A stretch of 64,000 bases of DNA from Microbacterium sp. EYE_78 (GTDB lineage: Bacteria; Actinomycetota; Actinomycetes; Actinomycetales; Microbacteriaceae). The position numbers and the translations under genes were made by a program. The stretch's first letter is position 1. Every line of letters starts with the position of its first letter. This document shows, one piece after another, positions 32,593-41,208 of this stretch. The DNA lies in assembly GCF_023149035.1 (NCBI RefSeq), contig NZ_JAHXMY010000001.1:1054001-1118000 (forward strand), written 5' to 3'. Under the pieces are notes generated by a model that saw only the letters and a list, made by a program, of their open reading frames with translations, did no database searches and had not been told where the DNA came from.

Positions 32593-34149
32593 ATGTCTTC
32601 TTCTTCACCCCGAACCCGCCGATTCGCGGGAGTCGCCGCCGGCGCCGCCGCCGCGGTCCTGTTCACCGGATGCGCGGTCGCGAACTCCGAGGGAACGTCG
32701 ACCGGCGCCGACAGCGACGCCCTGCGCGTCGTGCTCTCGCAGGAGCCGCCGACGCTCGAGCCCTGCGAGGCGAACCTGACCTCGACCGGCGTGGTGGTGC
32801 GCAGCAACATCACCGAGCCGCTCGTCGAGCGCGACCCCACGACCGGTGAGCTCGACCCGCTGCTGGCCACCGCATGGGAGCAGACCGGCGACACCGAGTG
32901 GACCTTCACGCTCCAGGAGGGCGTCACCTTCCAGGACGGCTCGCCCTTCAACGCCGAGGCTGCGGCGTTCTCGATCGACCGCGCGGTGAACTCCGACCTC
33001 GGGTGCAACGTCGAGGGCTACGTCTTCGGCGACGACGACCTGGGTGTCGAGGCCGTCGACGCGACGACGCTCGTGATCACGACCCCGAGCCCCGACCCGA
33101 TCCTCCCGCTGAAGCTCTCCTTCATCGAGATCGTGCCGACCTCGACCGACACGTCGGCGAAGGTCCGCGAGCCGATCGGCACCGGCCCCTACGCCGTGGG
33201 GCAGTGGGATGCCGGGACCCGCCTCACGCTCGAGCGGTACGACGACTACTGGGGCGACGCCCCGGAGTTCGCGTCCGTCGAGTACCAGTGGCGTGACGAG
33301 GGCACCGTTCGCGCGGCGATGATCACGAGCGACGAGGCCGACATCGCGACCGGCCTGAGCGTCGACGACGGCATCGGCGACCTCGGCGTGCCGTACCCGA
33401 ACAACGAGACGGTGGCGCTCCGCTTCACCGGCGACATCGCGCCCCTCGACGACATCCGCATCCGGCAGGCCATCAACTACGCGGTCGATCGCGAGGGCAT
33501 CGTCTCCTCGCTGTACCCCGACGGCGACGTCGTGGCCGCGCAGCTGATCCCCGAGGGCGTGGTGGGCCACAACCCCGACCTCGAGCCGTGGGAGTACGAC
33601 CCCGAGCGTGCCGCCGAGCTGGTGCAGGAGGCGTCCGCCGACGGCGTGGCCGTCGACACCCCGATCACGCTCGTCGCCCGCAACGCGCAGTTCCCGAAGG
33701 TCGGCGAGATGGCCGAGGTCCTGCGCGAGCAGATGGCCGCAGCGGGCCTGAACGTCGAGCTGCGGATGGTCGACACGACGCAGCACCTGCAGTACCAGCT
33801 GCGTCCGTTCGTGACCAACGAGGGACCGATCGCCCTGCTGGTGCAGCACGGCAACCAGGCCGGAGACGCGCAGTTCACGGTCGAGCAGTACATGTCGTCC
33901 ACCGGCGCGCAGAGCACCTTCGGCACGGACGAGTTCGACGCGATCCTCGACGCTGCCTCGCAGCTGTCGGGCGACGAGCGCCAGCAGGCGTACGCCGACA
34001 TCTTCGAGTACCAGAACGAGGAGATCGTGCAGTTCTCCTTCATCGCCCACCAGACCGGCATGCTGGGCATCTCGGACCGCGTGTCGTACGAGCCGAACTC
34101 GGCCTCGGGCGACGAGCTGCGGATCTCGCAGGTCACCCTGGCCGGCTGA
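32593..34149 (+). CDS. ABC transporter substrate-binding lipoprotein (dipeptide/SBP5 type)
   Basis: A 518-residue family 5 extracellular solute-binding protein. The signal peptide ends in the lipobox LFTGC, with the lipid-bearing Cys at residue 27. Next are SQEPPTLEP and VVRSNITEPLVERD, the start of the mature SBP5 fold; IGTGPYAVGQW is the family core. Family members bind oligopeptides, but also sugars and acids. GGAGGAAC lies before the ATG. The two permeases follow directly, and the ATPase lies 8 kb away beside gudD. The genomic company suggests an aldarate or a related acid as substrate. Confidence 0.92.
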   Translation: MSSSSPRTRRFAGVAAGAAAAVLFTGCAVANSEGTSTGADSDALRVVLSQEPPTLEPCEANLTSTGVVVRSNITEPLVERDPTTGELDPLLATAWEQTGDTEWTFTLQEGVTFQDGSPFNAEAAAFSIDRAVNSDLGCNVEGYVFGDDDLGVEAVDATTLVITTPSPDPILPLKLSFIEIVPTSTDTSAKVREPIGTGPYAVGQWDAGTRLTLERYDDYWGDAPEFASVEYQWRDEGTVRAAMITSDEADIATGLSVDDGIGDLGVPYPNNETVALRFTGDIAPLDDIRIRQAINYAVDREGIVSSLYPDGDVVAAQLIPEGVVGHNPDLEPWEYDPERAAELVQEASADGVAVDTPITLVARNAQFPKVGEMAEVLREQMAAAGLNVELRMVDTTQHLQYQLRPFVTNEGPIALLVQHGNQAGDAQFTVEQYMSSTGAQSTFGTDEFDAILDAASQLSGDERQQAYADIFEYQNEEIVQFSFIAHQTGMLGISDRVSYEPNSASGDELRISQVTLAG

Positions 34150-34190
34150 CGCCGAGCCGTACCGCTCGCCGAACACGGGAGGAATCAGCC

Positions 34191-35168
34191 ATGTGGAGCT
34201 ACCTGCGCGGACGCATCCTGCAGAGCGCACTGCCCCTGGTCGCGGTGGTGCTGGGAGTGTTCCTCCTGGCCCGCCTGACCGGCGACCCCGCCAGCCTCTA
34301 TCTGCCGCTCAACGCGACCGAGCAGATGAAGGCGGACTTCAGCGAGCGGTACGGGCTCGACAAGCCCGTCTGGGCGCAGCTGGGCGACTACCTCGCCGGC
34401 GTCGCCCGGTTCGACTTCGGCGTCTCGATGCGCACGGGGGAGCCCGCAGCCGACATGGTGCTGCGGGCCTTCCCGGCCACGCTGCAGCTGGCCGCCGCGA
34501 CGATGCTGCTCGCGGTGATCATCGCCGCGGTGGTCGGATGCTGGGCCGCACTGAAGCCGAACGGCGTCGCCGACCGTGTGGCGAGCTTCACCTCGATGAC
34601 CGCGGCCAGCGTGCCGGACTTCTGGCTTGCGATCATGGGCATCTGGATCTTCGCCATCTGGCTCGGCGTGCTGCCCACCTCGGGCACCACGGGAGCGGCG
34701 GCATGGATCCTGCCGGTCGCCGTCCTCCTCATGCGCCCCGTCGGCGTGCTGACCCAGGTCGTGCGCGGCTCGATGGTGACCGCCCTCGGGCAGCCGTACG
34801 TGAAGGTGGCGCGCAGCAAGGGCGCGGGCGAGTTCCACATCGTCTCGCGTCACGCGCTTCGCAACGCGGCGGCCCCTGCGCTCACCGTCGCCGGGGACCT
34901 CACTGTGGGCTTCATCAACGGCGCCGTCGTGATCGAGTCGATCTTCGGATGGCCCGGCATCGGCAAGCTGATGATCGACTCCATCCTCATGCGCGACTTC
35001 CCCGTGCTGCAGGCCGCCGTCCTGCTCACCGCGATCGCGATCTTCGCCCTCAACATCCTGATCGACGTCTGCTACGCGCTGCTCGATCCGCGGGTGCGCC
35101 CCGCGGCGAAGCGACGCCGCACGTCGAAGCCCACCACCGAGTCGACGAAGGAGCCGGCCCATGTCTGA
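34191..35168 (+). CDS. ABC transporter permease, DppB type
   Basis: A 325-residue inner-membrane permease with about six segments. It begins YLRGRILQSALPLVAVVLGV. The permease loop that contacts the ATPase is seen in GQPYVKVARSKGAGEFHIVS, preceded by RPVGVLTQVVRGSM. The tail is basic. GGGAGGAAT lies upstream. The end overlaps the next permease gene by 8 bases. A longer frame reaches into the SBP gene but starts at 34191 by the ribosome site. Confidence 0.93.
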   Translation: MWSYLRGRILQSALPLVAVVLGVFLLARLTGDPASLYLPLNATEQMKADFSERYGLDKPVWAQLGDYLAGVARFDFGVSMRTGEPAADMVLRAFPATLQLAAATMLLAVIIAAVVGCWAALKPNGVADRVASFTSMTAASVPDFWLAIMGIWIFAIWLGVLPTSGTTGAAAWILPVAVLLMRPVGVLTQVVRGSMVTALGQPYVKVARSKGAGEFHIVSRHALRNAAAPALTVAGDLTVGFINGAVVIESIFGWPGIGKLMIDSILMRDFPVLQAAVLLTAIAIFALNILIDVCYALLDPRVRPAAKRRRTSKPTTESTKEPAHV

Positions 35169-36129
35169 ACTCCCGGCCACGCAGAACATCCTCGCGCTCG
35201 AGGACCGCGCCCAGACGGGTCGGCGGGCGAGCCTGTTCCGGATGCTGCTGAACGACCCGGTCGCCACGGCGGCCGCCGTCATCCTCGTCATCGTCGGCCT
35301 GACCGCGATCGTCGCGCCGCCCCTGCTCGGCGACCTCGCCCGCGCGCAGGATCTCGCAGCCCGCAACCTGCCCCCCTTCAGTGTTGCTGAAGGCTGGCAG
35401 TACATCCTCGGCAGCGACAGCCTCGGCCGCAGCATGATCGCGCGCATGATGGTCGCGGCCGGCACGACGCTCGGCGTCGCGGTGCCCGCGGTGCTGGTGG
35501 CGGCCCTCGTCGGTTCGGCCTGGGGCATCTGGGCCGGCTTCCACCGCGGCTGGCGCGAGGCGGTCTCGATGCGCATCGCCGACGTGATCATGAGCTTCCC
35601 GTCGCTGCTGCTCGCCGTCGTCGTGCTGTACATCTTCAACCCGAGCGCGGCGAACATCGTCCTGGTCCTGGCGGTCACCCGCATCCCGGTCTACCTCCGC
35701 ACCGCACGGGCCGAGGCGGCCGAGCTGCGCTCGCGCATGTTCGTCGACGCGGCGCGCAACTTCGGCACGCGTCCGAACGCCGTCATCCGCCGGCACATCG
35801 TCCCGAACGTCCTGCCGACCCTCGTCACCCTCGCCACGCTCGAGTTCTGCTACGTCATGCTCGCCGAATCGTCGCTCAGCTTCCTCGGCATCGGCATCCA
35901 GCCGCCGGACGTCAGCTGGGGCCTCATGGTCGCGCAGGGGCGCGAGTACCTCTCGCAGGCGTGGTGGCTGTCGGTGCTGCCGGGCCTCGCGATCGTCATC
36001 ACGACCGTGGCAGCGAACGTGCTGGCCGCGTGGCTGCGCCTGGCGACCGACCCCGGGCAGCGCTGGCGGCTCGCCTCGAAGGGGCGCCGCCGGTTCATCG
36101 GCCGGGTGACGCCGCGCGCCACGCGTTGA
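35161..36129 (+). CDS. ABC transporter permease, DppC type
   Basis: A 322-residue second permease. The N-terminal hydrophilic stretch is followed by LLNDPVATAAAVILVIVGLT, GSDSLGRSMIARMMVAAGT (family landmark), and the coupling loop ARNFGTRPNAVIRRHIVPN. ESSLSFLGIGIQPPDVSWG is the conserved DppC end. It pairs with the preceding DppB protein. Its ATPases are encoded at 42552-44294. Confidence 0.94.
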   Translation: MSELPATQNILALEDRAQTGRRASLFRMLLNDPVATAAAVILVIVGLTAIVAPPLLGDLARAQDLAARNLPPFSVAEGWQYILGSDSLGRSMIARMMVAAGTTLGVAVPAVLVAALVGSAWGIWAGFHRGWREAVSMRIADVIMSFPSLLLAVVVLYIFNPSAANIVLVLAVTRIPVYLRTARAEAAELRSRMFVDAARNFGTRPNAVIRRHIVPNVLPTLVTLATLEFCYVMLAESSLSFLGIGIQPPDVSWGLMVAQGREYLSQAWWLSVLPGLAIVITTVAANVLAAWLRLATDPGQRWRLASKGRRRFIGRVTPRATR

Positions 36130-36139
36130 GGACCGTCCG

Positions 36140-36871
36140 ATGAGCGTCGAGGCGCTCCTGTTCCTCGCGCTCATCGTCTTCGTCGCCTCGTGCCTGCAGG
36201 CCGCGATCGGGTTCGGCCTCGGCATGGTCGCCGCGCCCTTCGTCGCGATCGTCGACGCGTCGCTCCTGCCGGCGGTCGTCATCATGCTCGCGATCATGGT
36301 GTCGGCGGTCATCGCGGTGGTCGAGCGGGCCGCGCTCGACGTGCGGGGCGCGGGGTGGGCGCTCGTCGGACGGGTGCCCGGCAGCATCCTCGGGGCGGTC
36401 CTCGTCGCCGTCGTGTCGGCCCAGGTCATCGGCTGGCTGGTCGCCGCGACCGTCCTCGTCGGCGTCGTCGCGTCGCTGCGGGGGTGGATGCCGCGGGTCA
36501 CCCGGACCACGCAGGTCGTCGCTGGAGGCCTCTCGGGGGTCATGGGCACCGCGACCTCGATCGGCGGTGCGCCGATGGCGCTCGTCTGGCAGGGGTCTGA
36601 CGGACCGCGCCTACGCGGCACGATGTCGGCGTTCTTCCTCGTGGGGTCGGTGGTCTCGACGGTCGCGCTGGCGGTGCTCGGTCAGATCTCCCTGCACACG
36701 CTCCAGATCACGGGCCTGCTGGTGGTGCCGGCGGCGCTCGGCATCGTCGCGTCGCGCTTCGCCGTCCGCCACCTCGACAAGCGCCGCGTCCGTCTCGTCG
36801 CGCTCGGCGCCTCACTCCTCGGCGCGGTGCTGCTCATCGGCACGCAGACGGCCGCGCTGCTCGCCGGCTGA
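36140..36871 (+). CDS. TauE/SafE-family membrane transporter
   Basis: A 243-residue protein with about seven or eight hydrophobic segments and the repeated GFGLGMVAAPF / MGTATSIGGAPMAL motifs of the TauE/SafE (sulfite or organic-anion exporter) family. The start is 10 bases after the permease gene, so it is in the same operon. Bacterial members export sulfite, sulfoacetate or other anions. In this cluster it could export an acid by-product; the substrate is unknown. Confidence 0.85.
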   Translation: MSVEALLFLALIVFVASCLQAAIGFGLGMVAAPFVAIVDASLLPAVVIMLAIMVSAVIAVVERAALDVRGAGWALVGRVPGSILGAVLVAVVSAQVIGWLVAATVLVGVVASLRGWMPRVTRTTQVVAGGLSGVMGTATSIGGAPMALVWQGSDGPRLRGTMSAFFLVGSVVSTVALAVLGQISLHTLQITGLLVVPAALGIVASRFAVRHLDKRRVRLVALGASLLGAVLLIGTQTAALLAG

Positions 36872-36883
36872 GGCCGACGCGCC

Positions 36884-37837
36884 TCAGCGCACGCGGCGCT
36901 CAAGGGGTGCGCCGGCGGCGAGCAGCTCGAGGTTGCGGGCGATGTCGGCTGCGCGTGCGGCGAAGACCTCGCGCGCGTGCCCCGAGTGGTGCGGGGTGAG
37001 GACGGTGTGCTCGAACGCGGCCAGGCGGGCGACGGATGCCGGTGCCTCGGCGCCGGTCGGAGCCCCCCACCAGACGTCGATCGCGGCGCCGGCGAGCCGG
37101 TCGCCCGCCAGCGCCTCGCAGAGCGCGTCGAGGTCGACGACCGGCCCGCGCGCCACGTTGACGATGATCGCACCCGGCGGCAGGAGCGCCAGCTCGTGCG
37201 CCCCGATCGCGCCGCGGGTGGCGTCGCTGAGCGGGACGGTCACGACGAGCACATCGGATGCCGCGAAGAACGCATCGCGCTCGTCATCGCCGTACACCGT
37301 CGCGTCCGTGACGCCGTCGGGGAGCGCTCCGGTCACATGCCGGCGGAGGAATGCGATGCGCATCCCGAAGGCCTGCGCGAGCCGGGCGACGGCACCGCCG
37401 ATCTCGCCGGCGCCGGCGATGCCGATGGTGCCCCCGGCGAGCGCGCGGTGGAACGGCACGTCGACCGTGTTCATGACCGTGCGCCACGCCCCGGCTCGCA
37501 TCTCGGCATCGGCCTGGCGGGCGCGGCGACGGAGCATGAGCGTCGTCATGAGCACGTGCTCGGCGATCGCCTCACCGTGGTGACCGGTGTTGCAGACGGC
37601 GGCACCGTCCGGCACCGACCCCGGTTCGAGGCGGTCGACGCCCGCGCCCGTCACGTGGACGAGACGGAGGCGCCCGGCGTCCCTCGTCATCGCCGGCGTC
37701 AGCCGCGAGCACACGACCGCGTCGGCGTCGGCGAGCGCGTCGGCGATCTCGTCGTCGGTGGCTGCGGGCAGCAGCACGACATCGCCGAGGACGTCGGCGA
37801 AGCCGCTGATGACGGGATCGGTGACGACGACCTTCAC
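36884..37837 (-). CDS. D-2-hydroxyacid dehydrogenase-like protein (catalytic Glu absent)
   Basis: A 317-residue protein of the same fold as the enzyme at 31325. The Rossmann motif is GIAGAGEIGGAVARLAQAFG. VNVARGPVVDLD (Arg) and LTPHHSGH (His) are present. The Glu expected in the DVxxxEP motif is replaced (DVWWGAP). Such proteins may still be active or may act on another acid. GTG start at 37837, 7 bases after the enolase-family stop, in a minus-strand operon with kdgD. Confidence 0.82.
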   Translation of the reverse strand: MKVVVTDPVISGFADVLGDVVLLPAATDDEIADALADADAVVCSRLTPAMTRDAGRLRLVHVTGAGVDRLEPGSVPDGAAVCNTGHHGEAIAEHVLMTTLMLRRRARQADAEMRAGAWRTVMNTVDVPFHRALAGGTIGIAGAGEIGGAVARLAQAFGMRIAFLRRHVTGALPDGVTDATVYGDDERDAFFAASDVLVVTVPLSDATRGAIGAHELALLPPGAIIVNVARGPVVDLDALCEALAGDRLAGAAIDVWWGAPTGAEAPASVARLAAFEHTVLTPHHSGHAREVFAARAADIARNLELLAAGAPLERRVR

Positions 37838-37844
37838 GACCGGT

Positions 37845-39122
37845 TCACCACCGCGGACTGGCGAGCGTGTAGTCGGGGACGTGCCGCTGCATGTAGCCGG
37901 TGTCATCCCGCTCGCGGATGCCGGAGTCCAGATACTGGCGGTGCAGGCGCTGCAGGGCGTCCTCGTCGAGTTCGACCCCGAGGCCCGGACCCGTCGGCAC
38001 TGCCACGGCGCCGCCCGAGAACGACAGCGCGCCCGGGACGATGACGTCCTCATCCTCGCGCTTCCACGGCCAGTGGGTGTCGCACGCGTAGTCGAGGACC
38101 TCGGTCGCCCCCGCCAGGTGCACCATCGCGGCGAGGCTGATGCCGAGGTGCGAGTTCGAGTGCATCGACAGCCCCCAGCCCACCGTCTCGGCGATGCCGG
38201 CGAGCAGGCGCGAGCGTTCGAGCCCGCCCCAGAAGTGGTGGTCCGAGAGGACGACGTCGATCGCGCCGGCGCGGATCGCGGGTGCGACGTCGGCGAAGCT
38301 CACGACGCACATGTTCGTCGCGAGGGGGATGCCGGTGCGCGCCCGCACCGCGGCCATGCCGTCGATGCCGGGGGTCGGGTCCTCGAGGTACTCGATGACA
38401 CCGGTGAGCGCGTCGGCGACCCGCACCGAGGTCTCGACGCTCCACGCGCCGTTCGGGTCGATGCGCAGCGGGTGCTCGGGGAACGCGTCGCGCAGGGCCA
38501 GGACGGCCGCGATCTCGTCGTCCGGGTCGAACACGCCCGCCTTGAGCTTCAGCGCGCCGAAGCCGTACTCGTCGACGATCCGTCGCGCCTGCGCGACGAT
38601 CCCCTCGGGGTCGAGCGCCGGTCCCCACGCGTCGGCGGGCGAGCCGGGGTGGCCCTCCCACTTGTAGAAGAGATAGCCGCTGAAGGGCACCGTCTCACGG
38701 ACGGCGCCGCCGAGCAGATCGCTCACCGACAGACCGAGCGCCTTGCCGCGCACGTCGAGGGCCGCCACGTCGAAGGCGGACAGCACGCGGTCTGCGGTGC
38801 TGCTGCCGGTGACCATGCCCGACATCCCGTGGCCGCCGGTGCCCGTGTCCGAGCGCAGCGACGCGCGCACCCGGGCGCGCAGCTCGTTCGTCGCGAAGAT
38901 GTCGCATCCGATCAGCAGCGATGCCGCGGCTTCGATGCGACGGAGATGCCCCTCGTCGCCGTAGGTCTCCCCGAGCCCGGTCAGACCGCTCTCGGTGCGG
39001 ATCCGCACGATCGCGCGCAGCGCGTACGGCTCGTGGACCCCCACCGTGTTCAGCAGGGGGAGGTCGGCGAAGGCGACCGGGACGACTCGGACGTCGCGGA
39101 TGGCGTGCTCGGCGCGTCGCAC
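37845..39122 (-). CDS. Enolase-superfamily acid-sugar dehydratase, glucarate dehydratase-like
   Basis: A 425-residue mandelate racemase/glucarate dehydratase type enzyme. The KxK motif is ALKLKAGVF, the metal ligands lie in RIDPNGAW and EYLEDPTPG, and ATNMCVVSFADV matches the glucarate dehydratase group. SDHHFWGGLE and MHSNSHLGIS give the His-Asp dyad. It differs from the gudD protein in this window in the 110-160 region and is shorter. It could act on galactarate, idarate or another epimer. It lies between kdgD and a hydroxyacid dehydrogenase in one operon. Confidence 0.87.
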   Translation of the reverse strand: MRRAEHAIRDVRVVPVAFADLPLLNTVGVHEPYALRAIVRIRTESGLTGLGETYGDEGHLRRIEAAASLLIGCDIFATNELRARVRASLRSDTGTGGHGMSGMVTGSSTADRVLSAFDVAALDVRGKALGLSVSDLLGGAVRETVPFSGYLFYKWEGHPGSPADAWGPALDPEGIVAQARRIVDEYGFGALKLKAGVFDPDDEIAAVLALRDAFPEHPLRIDPNGAWSVETSVRVADALTGVIEYLEDPTPGIDGMAAVRARTGIPLATNMCVVSFADVAPAIRAGAIDVVLSDHHFWGGLERSRLLAGIAETVGWGLSMHSNSHLGISLAAMVHLAGATEVLDYACDTHWPWKREDEDVIVPGALSFSGGAVAVPTGPGLGVELDEDALQRLHRQYLDSGIRERDDTGYMQRHVPDYTLASPRW

Positions 39123-39131
39123 GGCAGAACC

Positions 39132-40064
39132 TCAGCGCGCGGCGACGAACGAGTCCGCCAGCACGCGGCGGGCGTCCGAGACGAGCTGCTCGAGGCGGTC
39201 GGCGTGCTCCGGCAGGGCGTCAACCAGGGGAGGTCGGACGTGCCCGGCATCCACTCCGGTGAACCGCGTGACACCCGCCTTGATCAGCGAGACCGCGTAC
39301 CCCGGGACGAGGTTCCGGAGCCGGACCAGGGGGTGGAAGAACGCGGCGTCGAGCGCTGCGATCGTCGCGGTGTCCTCGTTCTCGACGGCGGCGAAGTACG
39401 CCAGTGCGATGTCGGGCGCGAAGGCGAAGGATGCCGACGAGTACAGCGGCACGCCGATCGCCCGGTAGGCCACCTGCGCGATCTCGGCCGTGGGGAGGCC
39501 GTTGAAGAACTGGAAGTCGGCGGCACCGGGCACGTCGCTGTCGCGGACGGCGCGGATGATGCGGGTGATGACGTCGATCTCGCCGACGCCGTCCTTCAGC
39601 CCGATGACGTTCGGGATGCGGGCGATCTCGAGAGTCGTCGCCTCGGTGAATCGCGCCGTGCCGCGGTGGTAGGCGATGATCGGCAGGCTCGTGGCCGAGG
39701 CCACACGTCGGACGTACTCGACGAGCCCGGCGTCGGGACCCGCCGTGAGGTACGGCGGCAGCAGCAGGATGCCGGTGGCCCCCGCACGCTCGGCGACCTG
39801 CACCTGCTCGATCGCCGCCGGCAGCGGACCGCCCGCGCCGACGAACAGCGGGGTGCGCCCGCCGATCACGGCGGCGCTCGTCTCGACGACCGTGGCGTAG
39901 TCGGTCTGCCCGAGCGCGTGGAACTCGCCCGTGCCGCAGGCGGCGAAGATGCCGCCCGGCCGGTGCTCGAGGCCCTGGGCGATGTGGTCGCCGAGGGCGA
40001 CGCGGTCCACGGTGTCCTCCCGGGTGAACGGGGTCACGGGGAAGAAGAGGATTCGGTCCAGCAC
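39132..40064 (-). CDS. kdgD: 5-dehydro-4-deoxyglucarate dehydratase
   Basis: A 310-residue class I aldolase-fold (DHDPS/NAL) enzyme that dehydrates and decarboxylates 5-dehydro-4-deoxyglucarate to 2-oxoglutarate semialdehyde. Family landmarks are FFPVTPF, FAACGTGEFHAL (in place of GTTGE), the Tyr of IIAYHRG and the Schiff-base Lys of GLKDGVGE. The GTG start has AGGGAG just upstream. Its product is the substrate of the dehydrogenase at 29631. It is the first gene of a minus-strand operon and divergent from lysR. Confidence 0.94.
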   Translation of the reverse strand: MLDRILFFPVTPFTREDTVDRVALGDHIAQGLEHRPGGIFAACGTGEFHALGQTDYATVVETSAAVIGGRTPLFVGAGGPLPAAIEQVQVAERAGATGILLLPPYLTAGPDAGLVEYVRRVASATSLPIIAYHRGTARFTEATTLEIARIPNVIGLKDGVGEIDVITRIIRAVRDSDVPGAADFQFFNGLPTAEIAQVAYRAIGVPLYSSASFAFAPDIALAYFAAVENEDTATIAALDAAFFHPLVRLRNLVPGYAVSLIKAGVTRFTGVDAGHVRPPLVDALPEHADRLEQLVSDARRVLADSFVAAR

Positions 40065-40126
40065 GGCAACTCCCTAGATCCTCGGCCCGCTCCGATGCGA
40101 AAGGCCGATCACGCTCGACGCTAGGG

Positions 40127-40159
40127 TTGCGATGGATACAGTCGCAAACCATAATTTGC
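40127..40159. promoter_or_regulatory. LysR-type operator between kdgD and lysR
   Basis: TTGCGA-N9-TCGCAA (40127-40147) is a perfect inverted repeat. GCAAA-N6-TTTGC (40144-40159) overlaps it. Such paired sites with A/T-rich centres in a divergent promoter are usual for LysR regulators. Confidence 0.6.
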
Positions 40160-40184
40160 ACCGATTGATATCGGGAGGGTATGG

Positions 40185-41126
40185 ATGCTGTCGCTCGTCC
40201 AACTGGAGTGCTTCGTCGCCGTCGCGGAGGAGCTGCATTTCGGCCAGGCCGCCGCCCGCTTGCGGATGACCCAGCCGCCGCTCAGCCGGCAGATCCAGCA
40301 GCTCGAGCGCGAACTCGACACCCGCCTCTTCGAGCGGACGAGCCGGCGCGTGCAGCTGACGGAGGCCGGCCGCACCCTGCTGCCGAGCGCCCGGCGCATC
40401 ATCGACCTCGCCGCGAAGGCGACCGCCGACGTCCGCTCGGTCGGGCACGGCGCCTCGGGCACGCTCACCGTCTCGTACACGGCGATGGCGGGGCAGAGCG
40501 TGCTCCCCGCGTTCCTGCGGCGCGCGGCGCGCGAGCTGCCCGGCGCGACGCTGCTGCTGCGCGAGCTCGTGACGGCCGATCAGATGGAGGAGCTGGAGAA
40601 GGGCACCGTGGACGTCGGCCTGCTGCGGCCGATCGTCGAGCGGCCCGGGGTCTCGTCGCGGTCCGTCCTCGATGAGAAGCTCGTGCTGGCCGTGCCGTCC
40701 GACTCCCGACTGGCGGAGCTCGCCGACCCGATCTTCCTCTCCGACACGAGCGACCAGCCGCTGCTCATGTACTCGCCGGGCGGCGCGCGCTACTTCCACG
40801 ACCTGCTGCTGTCGATGTTCGTCCGGGCCGGCGTGCACCCGCGCATCGTGCAGTACGCCGGTCAGGTGCCGGCGCTGCTGGCGCTCGTGAGCGCGGGCCT
40901 CGGGTTCACGCTCGTCCCGGAGTCGGCGCAGGGGCTCCCCATCGCGGGCGTGACCTTCCGGCGGCTCTCGCCGGACGACCGCTCCGACGACGTCAACCGG
41001 GTGCGGCTCGACGTCGCGTGGGCGACCGAGTCGACCAATCCGCTGCTTCCCGAGGCGCTGCGCGTCCTGGATGCGACGCTGGAGCAGCGCGCCGCCGAGT
41101 CGGGGATCGATGCCATCGGCGCATGA
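40185..41126 (+). CDS. LysR-family regulator of aldarate genes
   Basis: A 313-residue LysR regulator. The N-terminal winged helix is clear: QLECFVAVAEELHFGQAAAR, MTQPPLSRQIQQLE and LFERTSRRVQLTEAG. The C-terminal half is the periplasmic-binding-like effector domain (LPAFLRRA, VDVGLLRP). GGAGGG precedes the ATG. It is divergent from the kdgD operon and upstream of gudD. Such regulators usually activate divergent catabolic genes with the pathway substrate as co-inducer. Confidence 0.92.
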   Translation: MLSLVQLECFVAVAEELHFGQAAARLRMTQPPLSRQIQQLERELDTRLFERTSRRVQLTEAGRTLLPSARRIIDLAAKATADVRSVGHGASGTLTVSYTAMAGQSVLPAFLRRAARELPGATLLLRELVTADQMEELEKGTVDVGLLRPIVERPGVSSRSVLDEKLVLAVPSDSRLAELADPIFLSDTSDQPLLMYSPGGARYFHDLLLSMFVRAGVHPRIVQYAGQVPALLALVSAGLGFTLVPESAQGLPIAGVTFRRLSPDDRSDDVNRVRLDVAWATESTNPLLPEALRVLDATLEQRAAESGIDAIGA

Positions 41127-41208
41127 GTCGATGCCCTAACGGCCTTTGATGGCACCGGTCGGCTGTGCGTAGGGTGGGGCCACTACCGACGTCGAAGGCG
41201 AGGATCGG

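Noticed and set aside
33588..34190. Longer form of the DppB permease beginning inside the SBP gene
   Set aside because: The extra part is Arg-rich antiphase reading of the SBP; a ribosome site stands just before 34191.
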